Shown here in pieces: positions 56,663 to 64,000 of a stretch of 64,000 nt of DNA (position 1 is its first letter; the number at the start of each line of letters is the position of its first letter). The stretch is from Vairimorpha ceranae. Its lineage: Eukaryota > Microsporidia > Nosematidae. The DNA is taken from positions 62,001 to 126,000 of the forward strand of contig NW_020169301.1 of NCBI RefSeq assembly GCF_000988165.1, in the 5' to 3' direction. The translations under genes and the position numbers were made by a program. The notes beneath the pieces are model-generated. The model was not told the origin of the DNA. It did no database searches and saw only the letters and a program-made list of their open reading frames with translations.

Positions 56663-58144
56663 ATGTTGTTAATATTTCTATTACACTTTAGTTTGCAGGT
56701 TGTAGTCGAACAATGTGCAGTTGAAAGTTCAGGATTTGTTCTTTTAGACTACTATCAAAAATGGTGTCCTGCCTGCCAAAAGCTTGATCCCGTGCTTGAA
56801 GAAATCGATAATACACTTGAAAGAAATGGTTATGATATTACTGTTCAAAAAGTTGATTGTAACAATTGCGAATTTAATAAAGAAGATATCAAGTCATTTC
56901 CGACAGTTGTTCTAAAAAACAATGGTAACGAAGTAGCGAGATTTTCTGGTTACAAATCATATAAAGAACTGGGTGAGTTTTTATCTACGCACTCTGATGT
57001 TGATAAATCCATTTTCGATAATCACATAGAAAGTAAACCAGCAGAATTACTTGAACTAATCGATTCAGATATGTATCAAGGACTTGATGGCCCATGGATT
57101 GTTTACTTTTACTACAAGGATCCTTCAAAATTTGAATCTACTATGTTAGAATTAGAAAAAATTTATAACGGAAAAATCAACTTCGGTAAAATAAGTTATG
57201 AACAATCTAAAGATTTAATACATCAATATAACATAAAAAGTTATCCTGCAATTTACGGTATTTTTAATGGTCTTATGGTCCCTTTTCTAGAGGCAGTAAA
57301 TTTAAACGAATTGTCAAAATTTGCAGATAAATTAATTGCGCCTAGTTTTAGAAAACTAAAATTAGCTGACTTTAAACAAGAAATACAACTACTGGAACAC
57401 GGTGAACCACTTTATCTTGTATTTCATACAAATCAATCAAAAGCTAATCAATATTTTGCTGAACATGCTCACAAATATAAATTTAAAACAAAAATTTTTA
57501 ATACTGATGATGCAGCATTATTTTCGATGGCTTCGATATTTCCGTCATCGAAAACAGAAAAGCAAAATCTTACCGATTCTGACGCAATAAAATTAGGAGT
57601 TTATAAAAACGGTCGATTTTATGAATATAAAGGAGATATTTCTAATGAAAATGATATTGCCGCATGGTTATTTCATACACATTTCAGCTACGTAACAGAG
57701 ATCAAAAGCTCAACTTTTACTTCTATCTTTAATGGATATAAGCCTGCCATGGTTTTATTAACAAAGGGTGAACAATTTATAAAAGAATTTAATGAATTTT
57801 CTGCAGACAGACATTTAGGGGCTCCTTTTATACACATCCTATTTGCTGTTTTAAATACTAATGAATACGAAAATTTTGTTCCATCATTGCTTCCAAAAAT
57901 GACCGTGCCCAATCTTGTTGTTTATGATCCAACTACTAAACAGTTTAGACATACGGACATGAATTTAACAAAAGAAACGTTCAAAGAAAGCGCTATGAAA
58001 ATGTTAAAAATATATGAAGAAGGTAAGTTACAGCTATATCCTCGTCCGCCGTCTCATAAGAAATATTATTTGCTTGCAGTAGGATTTGTTATATTAGGTG
58101 CGCTATTTATAGCAAAATCAAGTAAGAACAAAAAAAGAGTCTAA
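56663..58144 (+). CDS. Membrane-anchored protein disulfide isomerase with KKXX ending
   Basis: This is a 493-residue PDI-family protein of the ER. A signal peptide (MLLIFLLHFSLQ) leads into a thioredoxin a-domain with C35-P-A-C38 and the cis-proline P80 (SFPTVVL). C66 and C69 (VDCNNCEF) form the cluster-specific second CxxC. Two or three further thioredoxin-like folds follow without CxxC (for example ISYEQ...IHQYNIKSYPAIYGIF, about residues 175-205). A membrane span at about 468-485 is followed by SSKNKKRV, whose last four residues fit the dilysine KKXX retrieval signal. So this is a one-active-site, type I membrane PDI, like TMX-type enzymes. It is the likely parent of the three short paralogs. 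Confidence 0.92.
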   Translation: MLLIFLLHFSLQVVVEQCAVESSGFVLLDYYQKWCPACQKLDPVLEEIDNTLERNGYDITVQKVDCNNCEFNKEDIKSFPTVVLKNNGNEVARFSGYKSYKELGEFLSTHSDVDKSIFDNHIESKPAELLELIDSDMYQGLDGPWIVYFYYKDPSKFESTMLELEKIYNGKINFGKISYEQSKDLIHQYNIKSYPAIYGIFNGLMVPFLEAVNLNELSKFADKLIAPSFRKLKLADFKQEIQLLEHGEPLYLVFHTNQSKANQYFAEHAHKYKFKTKIFNTDDAALFSMASIFPSSKTEKQNLTDSDAIKLGVYKNGRFYEYKGDISNENDIAAWLFHTHFSYVTEIKSSTFTSIFNGYKPAMVLLTKGEQFIKEFNEFSADRHLGAPFIHILFAVLNTNEYENFVPSLLPKMTVPNLVVYDPTTKQFRHTDMNLTKETFKESAMKMLKIYEEGKLQLYPRPPSHKKYYLLAVGFVILGALFIAKSSKNKKRV

Positions 58145-59049
58145 TAAAACTCTTTTATTATAAAATTTAATTTATAGTTTAATTTTGTTTTTTGTACATA
58201 TACGTGAGTTAATCACTTAAAAAAGTTGGTGTGTAAAAAAATACATAAAGTCACCATTTCAGATTGCAAAATAATTGTATGTTTCATCCAAATCATATAT
58301 AAAATTTGTAGAAATATTGCTACACATTTTTTTTACATATGTTATCCAAAATAAACTGCAAAATTTTTAAAAGTTATTTTTTCTACAATTTGACGCATCA
58401 TATTTTTTTTACCTAGCTATAAAAATTATTAATATATAAAATTCCTTGAAATTATTAAATTAAAATTCAAAAAATTAAATTTATAGTTCCCTAAGAATTA
58501 TTAAAATTTAATTTATTTTTTATAAAAAACGATAAAATTAAAAAAACTTATACATTTTTTGTGTAAAACTTAAATGTTCAACAAACAACATGAAATAGTG
58601 TTTAAGTATTTCGTTATAAAACCAGTTTAAAACAATAGTTAAATTTTTTAAAAATCTATTTTTATTTTTCATGAATTAAAAGAACTTTAGTTTAAATCTA
58701 TTTAATACCTTGTATAATAGATATTTTATTGTACTTAAACAATATGTAACTAAATTTTATAAAATTACTTGTTCATTTTACACATTTTTATCAATATTTT
58801 AAATGCTGTTTGTATCAAAAATAAAAGTAAGTAATTTTTTGTGTGTTTGTGATTGTTTTTTCACTCTTTTTTACTATGATTTATTTTAAACGATTTTAAA
58901 AATTTGCATTAAATAAATTGGAAGGTATATGTTGATTATACGCTTTTTTTAAAAATTAGAAAAAATAAAAAAATCAATTTATTTTAAATAACGTTAACAA
59001 TTTTTCATTCTCTTTTGGTTATAAATATGATACGTATTAATAAATTTTA
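58145..59049. other. AT-rich gene-free gap
   Basis: About 900 bases of very AT-rich DNA; I see nothing in it. Confidence 0.5.
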
Positions 59050-59775
59050 ACAGATGGTTATAATACTGTTCCTGCAACAATCACCTGTTTTTTGAAAATA
59101 ACTTGATCTGGACCGCAGACCTTCTATAGATTGTGTGTGTACAGAAGGGCACAAAGGGTCACCTAAATTACTTGAATGGTTTATTGTTTTATGGATATAA
59201 TTTGGCACGAAGGATAAATTTAAAATTCTATTGCAACATTATATGCATGCCATTTTTCTGTTATAACAATTGTTTCATGCATAACATTTTCAGAAATTAT
59301 ACGCGCGATAGTAACTGCATTAGTACTTTTTACAGATACAATAAAGTCTCTTTTTGTCTCATTGTAATATCTTCGATGTACCATTGACCATTTATAATTA
59401 TTCCCGTTTATATTTTTTTTCAAAAAAAAGACTTTCGTCGATTTTTACAGCTTTTAGCATCCAATGCTCGTCTAACTCGCCTATACTAATTGTTTAAACA
59501 GCCATATATTCACAAACACATTTCTTAACCAAATCTACTATTCCACTTGCTGTTTGCCGCCATGTATTAAATTTATATGCAATATCTACAAAAGATAGTC
59601 TAGAAAGGTACTTATAGAAAGCTTTGAAAATGGTCTTAACAACAATCTTGAATGAATTAAAAAAGTATTCTGTTCTTAATGAACGTGTATGCATGCATGA
59701 TCTTTGACAAGCCCAACTATAGCCATTTGGTATAGTTTTGTTTTTTTCAAAAGCAGAGTATAATTGAAAAACCAA
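59050..59775 (-). pseudogene. Decayed Merlin (ISXO2-like DDE) transposase, longer copy
   Basis: On the minus strand, in order: NGYSWACQRSCMHTRSLRTE (the zinc-ribbon-like N-terminal region, 59494-59775), then across a break VKIDESLFFEKKYKRE (first Asp), then NYKWSMVHRRYYNETKRD... and ETIVITEKWHAYN, in which the second Asp is Glu (59220-59423). The last part is unreadable. The copy is dead but fuller than the one at 18.96 kb and from a different lineage of Merlin. Confidence 0.85.
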
Positions 59776-60156
59776 TTAAAATATTGTAAGAGTCATGTGA
59801 TCATCAAGTATTTTTTTAAAAAACTTTAATTTTTGGCAAAATGTTGAAGTTTTATAAAAAATTCGATGTTTTATATAAGATTACACTAATTAAAATTTTA
59901 TGACATTAAATCAAAACAGAATATTAATTTTTTAAAAGTATAGCTTTTTGCAACATTTTAAACAACATCGTTATTACTTTATTTAATTTAAAAATTTAAT
60001 AATGTTTTTCGTTTATTTAATAAATAATTTAAACATTTAAAATTAAAAAAGTCTATTTTTTCATTAATTTTTAAAAAAATAAAGAGTTTATTTCTTTTGA
60101 TAAATTAAAATGTTTAATATATTGTTTTAATGCAATAAGTCACCACCCCCACTTTA
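59776..60156. other. Intergenic gap
   Basis: AT-rich; ends in CACCACCCCCAC just before the transporter ATG. Confidence 0.5.
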
Positions 60157-61473
60157 ATGAGTGATTCTTATAGTAGAATATCTGCGGTTTTTTACATCAT
60201 AAATTCAATGCTGGGGACAGGGATTAATTTTATGCCGGCAACTTTTAACAATTCTGGAATAATACTTGGATTTGGTATGCTATTTTGCGTATCTTGTTTA
60301 ACTGCCTTTTCTATTTATATTCTTTTTAGAGTGGCTATAAAATTTCAAGGTGAATACGAACACATTACATTTGCGAATCTTGCTAACCCACCTTATTTAA
60401 GAAGAATGATAGATTATTCAATGGTTGCAGCATCATTGTTTTCCGCTATAGGTTTTCAAAAATTTGCAAAAGAATTATTCACATTATTTATTTCGGAATT
60501 TTTGCCCGATAAAACACCTATTTTTTACAAATATTTAGAAATAACCATTTTACTTGTGATAACAATAATATTTACAGGATTAGCAATGATAAAAAAAATA
60601 GGAAATTTAAAAATACTGTCTAAATTGTCCGTTTTTTGTGTTACATCCTTGATGATAGTTTTAACAGTACTAAATGTTTTTCTGCCCACTTCAAAGATCA
60701 GAAATTTAAAAGGGACCGACAATAAAATGAACTATACTTTCAGCCTATCGTGGTTTATTATGTCAATGTATACACAACCAAATATACCGATACTGTTTCC
60801 GCATCTAGAAGATAAATCACAAACTAATTTAATTTTTATTAGTGCTATAGCTGCTTTTTGTGGTTTTTTGATTTATGGGATGGCTGGATTTTTAGGGTTT
60901 AATCTTTTAGGACAACACATTGGAACAAGTGATATTATGAGAATTTTTTTAGATAATAATTCATCGTTAAATAATTATCTGGCATCAAATAGTGATATTA
61001 ATAGTACTATATCTAGAATTTTGTGGTATATGACAAAATATCAAGGTATCTGCGCCATAATAATACTAATGGTTGGTTTTCCATTGAGAATAGCACCAGC
61101 TACTAGATATTTTAAAAATTTTTTTTCTGATAGAATAAAAAATACCGATGGGGTACATAATATAATAGTTATTATTGAAATGTTTATAATTACAATGGTC
61201 AATCTAATTCCAAATATATCTTTGAACTTAATTTATGGGCTGCTGGGACCTTCTGCAGTTGGCTTTCTTTCATTTTTATTTCCATCCCTTCTATATTTCT
61301 TGTACAGAGATAAAAAGTCGGCTGTAAAAAATATATTTTCATGGATAATAATGCTTGCAAGTGTAGTGTATTGTTTTTATGGGTGCTATACTGCGTTTAA
61401 AAATTTTTGCAGCGTTGAAATAAATTATGAAGCGCCTATAGCAAAGGAAACGCTTGTTACAAATCAAAACTGA
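60157..61473 (+). CDS. AAAP-family amino-acid transporter (AVT-like)
   Basis: This 438-residue protein has about 11 membrane spans. The start SAVFYIINSMLGTGINFMPATFNNSGIILG is the classic first helix of AAAP/SLC38-type carriers (N-x-x-x-GxG-I-x-x-x-P). WFIMSMYTQPNIPILFPHLED is the middle conserved block. Such transporters import amino acids from host cytoplasm or move them across internal membranes; microsporidia depend on this since they lack most amino-acid synthesis. The ATG follows CACCCCCACTTTA. A 3' fragment at 51.3 kb and a 5' fragment at 63.74 kb show that it belonged to a tandem array. Confidence 0.92.
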   Translation: MSDSYSRISAVFYIINSMLGTGINFMPATFNNSGIILGFGMLFCVSCLTAFSIYILFRVAIKFQGEYEHITFANLANPPYLRRMIDYSMVAASLFSAIGFQKFAKELFTLFISEFLPDKTPIFYKYLEITILLVITIIFTGLAMIKKIGNLKILSKLSVFCVTSLMIVLTVLNVFLPTSKIRNLKGTDNKMNYTFSLSWFIMSMYTQPNIPILFPHLEDKSQTNLIFISAIAAFCGFLIYGMAGFLGFNLLGQHIGTSDIMRIFLDNNSSLNNYLASNSDINSTISRILWYMTKYQGICAIIILMVGFPLRIAPATRYFKNFFSDRIKNTDGVHNIIVIIEMFIITMVNLIPNISLNLIYGLLGPSAVGFLSFLFPSLLYFLYRDKKSAVKNIFSWIIMLASVVYCFYGCYTAFKNFCSVEINYEAPIAKETLVTNQN

Positions 61474-61789
61474 TGTTCTTATAACGATTAAACATTTAAA
61501 TATCAAATTTTGTTTAAAAAATCAAAAATATTTAGAGATCAAATTTACTTTACTATATTGCTATACTAGTGCCAAATAAGGATTGTTCACTTTACAATTA
61601 CAAATTTTAAAATATAACAAGTTGTTGCCATTTCCAAAGAGCATACAAAAATTTTTAGCCGTTTAAATCGCTAATTTAATTATTTTGAAAAACAACATCT
61701 TTATCAGTTAAATGAAAAAAAAATGGCAAAAAAAAAAATTTAAATAAGAATTATCATATCTATTTTTTACTCTTATTAGTTCACTGCAT
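61474..61789. other. Downstream flank of transporter
   Basis: The first ~90 bases match the flank of the transporter fragment at 51593-51680; homology then stops, marking the left edge of an insertion. Confidence 0.5.
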
Positions 61790-62345
61790 CCAATGTTCAT
61801 GCTCTCTAACTTCTTTTTACATGCTTCTACTTCAATTTTATTCCACTCCTCTTAAAAAATTTCTCTACTTCAATTTTATTCTTTTTTTTTTTCCGGCTTT
61901 TACCTTAAGAATATACCATAAAATTTTCTTATGGGTTCATGTCTAAAGATTGTGCAGGCCAAACTAATGTTAAAATTTTTTTATCTGCCAAAAAATCTTT
62001 AGTACATTTATTCATATGTTTCAGATCATTATATTGCTGCCAAATAAAATTTTTTAATTTAAAGTTTTGTTAAAGCATCAAGAAAATTGTCTAAATTCTA
62101 CATTATGCTTTGCTATTCATTATACTATCAATTATACATATCTTTACCAACTACATTGAAAAAAACATGACAAATATAGATATATTACCACCTCCATGTT
62201 TTACTGCGGGGTTTAAAATTTTTTTTTATCTTTGGCCAACTTTTCTCCATACGAAACTCTTTTATCAGAGCAAAATTTAATTATTTTTTGTTTTATCGCT
62301 AAAAATAACCATAGCTATCTCTAATTAGAGTAGCAAGCATGTTTG
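61790..62345 (-). pseudogene. Tc1/mariner transposase relic
   Basis: On the minus strand, NPAVKHGGGNIS, then WQQYNDLKHMNK (from QQDNDPKHT) and ILTLVWPAQSLDMNP (from the WP-QSPDLNP motif) appear in the right order with stops between. A poor upstream region may extend to about 62,540. The relic lies inside an approximately 1.35-kb insertion that splits repeat R from the transporter. No clear inverted ends were found. Confidence 0.82.
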
Positions 62346-62940
62346 CTTGCCCAATGTTTTTTTTCAAAATATGCTTTTTAGACAAAATGATCTTAACATG
62401 CAGTCATACCACGCAATCCTACTTTATACCAATTTTCTCGAATACATCGAACAAATAATTATTTTTTGTTCGTTTTTTAAGTTTTACAAAAGCTTAATGC
62501 TGCCAATTTGTGTATCAGCATTTTTTTTCAAATAGGATATATCATTACTATTAAGTAATGAAGGTCCAACAAAACCCGATTTTTTTACATTTTATTTGTT
62601 TTCTAAATTTTTTTTTGTGTTTGGACACTGTTGACTGGCTTATCGAGAACTTTTTTGAAATTTGTTTTTATTATGTGCCTATTTAAAATAAGCCTAATTT
62701 TCGGATTTTTACTTACAAAAAATTTTTTTTTGCCAAAAAAAAATTCCTTTTTTTAACCACCTAAAATACAAATTTCTGTCAATACCAAAAAGGTTTTAAA
62801 AAAACAATGTTCTCAATATATTCTATAATTTTTTAAAAAGTAAAATAATTGGTTGTTGTAACTATAAAATGTATGATTACTATACTATTATAATATTCCT
62901 TTTTTTGCCGCTACTTTTTTAGTTAATCAAAATAATAATC
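62346..62940. other. Right part of insertion
   Basis: T-rich, broken sequence between the Tc1/mariner relic and repeat R copy B. The 62-codon frame at 62347-62535 lies antisense to the likely transposase 5' end and is not a gene. Confidence 0.45.
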
Positions 62941-63605
62941 ATTTTTTTATTTCTCTAAAAAAAATTTTAATCTTAATACAAATCAAACATAAAACAAATA
63001 AAATTTGAACAATTTGTCTTCTGTAAATATAAAAAATAAAATACAAATGAATTATTAAACATTCAAAATAGAAAAATTAATCTTGTTTAATTGTTTTTTG
63101 TTTAAAGAGAATTACTTCTTCTAATATTTAATTTTTTTTAAACACTAATCCTAAAGCTGTAGAATTAAAAATCTGCTTTTGTTTAAATAAAAAAATTTTT
63201 ACTTATCGTATCAAATTTACATCTTATATAATCTTTAGGTCTCTTTACACATTTCTTTTCTTTTTTGCACAAAGATATATTTATTTTGAAAAATCAAATT
63301 TTGTAAATTTATACATTTATGACGCAAGAAATATAATCTTTATAAAAGTCACTTAAAGGCTTATCTTTTTAATAATGGTGTTAAAAATCATTTTACAACA
63401 AATTTTATGGTCTCACTAAAAAATACTTTAGAGTAAATTATTTATGAGGCGGTTTATGCGTAAACTTTGGATTTGGTCTAAAAAACTAGCTTAAAATGAT
63501 TAGTAATAGGAAATCCATTTTCAAAGTTCTAATTTAGAAAGGCAAATATATATTTGTTCATATTAAAGTTTATGTAAGTTCAACTAAAATATTATTCATT
63601 AACAA
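62941..63605. repeat. Non-coding repeat R, copy B
   Basis: Matches 51700-52343. Landmark words are AACACTAATCCTAAAGCTG and CTTATCGTATCAAATTTACA. Position between an intact transporter and a transporter 5' fragment suggests R is the spacer of an old tandem array. Confidence 0.8.
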
Positions 63606-63734
63606 TTGCAAACGAAAAATCTTTTTTAAAAAAAATAATTTTATCTCGTAAAAAAACACAATATTTATAATATTTAACCCTTAATCTATGACTAATTATT
63701 TACTATCTTAGTTGCAATTTTTCTATAAAAAAAT

Positions 63735-63790
63735 ATTGGAATTCGGTATTAATTTTATGCCAGCTGTTTTTAATAATTATGGTTATTTTT
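63735..63790 (+). pseudogene. 5' fragment of an AAAP transporter gene
   Basis: About 50 bases match the first membrane helix of the transporter (GGTATTAATTTTATGCCAGC versus the same region at 60222). The rest of the gene is not present before the window ends. Confidence 0.65.
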
Positions 63791-63834
63791 TTAGAATTGG
63801 CTACTTGTTGCTAGTAGCTATTTTTTACCGATCA

Positions 63835-64000
63835 AGGGGGAAAAAGAAACTTGCACAGGGACAGAGAAACTTGTGACTGTGATTCTTATCCAACTAATAC
63901 TATGAGGTTCTTACTGACTAGAAATTTCCCCCTATAAAGCTTGCCGGTGCAGCAAGCTCCGGTGTATCCATTTGACTTTGGCTCTGGGAGAATTTGTTAT
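63835..64000. other. Composition-shifted segment at window end
   Basis: The last ~160 bases are much richer in G and C than anything nearby, with an inverted pair AGCTTGC/GCAAGCT around 63937-63957 (loop CGGTGCA). All frames have stops. It may be the start of a repeat, an LTR or an RNA gene continuing beyond the window. Confidence 0.4.

Noticed and set aside
62347..62535. 62-codon plus-strand ORF near the right-hand Tc1 relic
   Set aside because: It is antisense to the likely 5' part of the transposase relic and has no start element.
1..64000. CRISPR arrays, bacterial operons, prophage
   Set aside because: No regularly spaced repeats of the required kind; gene content is wholly eukaryotic.

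Overview
The window is strongly AT-rich nuclear DNA from a microsporidian, most likely a Nosema/Vairimorpha-type species; the species itself cannot be fixed from the sequence. The grounds are: compact intronless eukaryotic genes with shortened proteins; a CCC (sometimes GGG) motif a few bases before most start codons; a U2 snRNA; very short intergenic spacers in the gene-rich part; and Merlin and Tc1/mariner transposon relics among secreted-protein duplications. Several proteins carry eukaryotic signatures (CCT5, TFIIB, Rcl1, Dph2, LCB2, Epl1, H2B).

Positions 1-46,121 are mostly single-copy housekeeping genes on both strands. They cover translation (eL19, uS13, eL36, CCT5, Dph2, Rcl1, a Cgr1-like protein, an RNF10/Mag2-like RING protein, tRNA-Arg); transcription and chromatin (TFIIB, a four-repeat Myb protein, Epl1-like, HMG-box protein); splicing (U2 snRNA, a Cwc24-like protein); membranes and lipids (P4-ATPase, LCB2, a DFG10/SRD5A3-like protein, an SLC35-type transporter); DNA repair (Apn2, an OB-fold protein); and signalling (a small class III nucleotidyl cyclase-like protein, a tyrosine phosphatase). 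Several proteins have signal peptides or membrane segments and no recognisable family. Gene-poor gaps of 0.4-1.6 kb hold a Merlin relic (about 18.96-19.53 kb) and a GC-rich island (34.77-34.87 kb) that may be a structured RNA.

From 46,122 to 64,000 the character changes. After histone H2B the DNA is sparse and rearranged: a tandem family of small secreted thioredoxin-like proteins (three genes) next to a membrane-anchored PDI, an AAAP amino-acid transporter with two broken copies, duplicated non-coding blocks, a Tc1/mariner copy with about 180-bp inverted ends, a second Tc1/mariner relic and a second Merlin relic. The last ~160 bases change composition and may belong to another repeat.

The most coherent biological theme is oxidative protein folding. 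An Erv2-like sulfhydryl oxidase (membrane anchor, CAEC centre, C-terminal CGC) could reoxidise the PDI, which has a CPAC centre, a C-terminal membrane span and a KKXX ending. The short secreted paralogs share with the PDI an additional CxxC near the thioredoxin-fold cis-proline; one has lost a catalytic cysteine. The other main leads are the cyclase-like protein and an apparent 25-nt intron that splits the eL19 start codon.

Many start sites were moved inward from the longest open frame to the ATG that directly follows the CCC motif; each change is stated in its entry. All identifications rest on reading motifs by eye; no database search was run.
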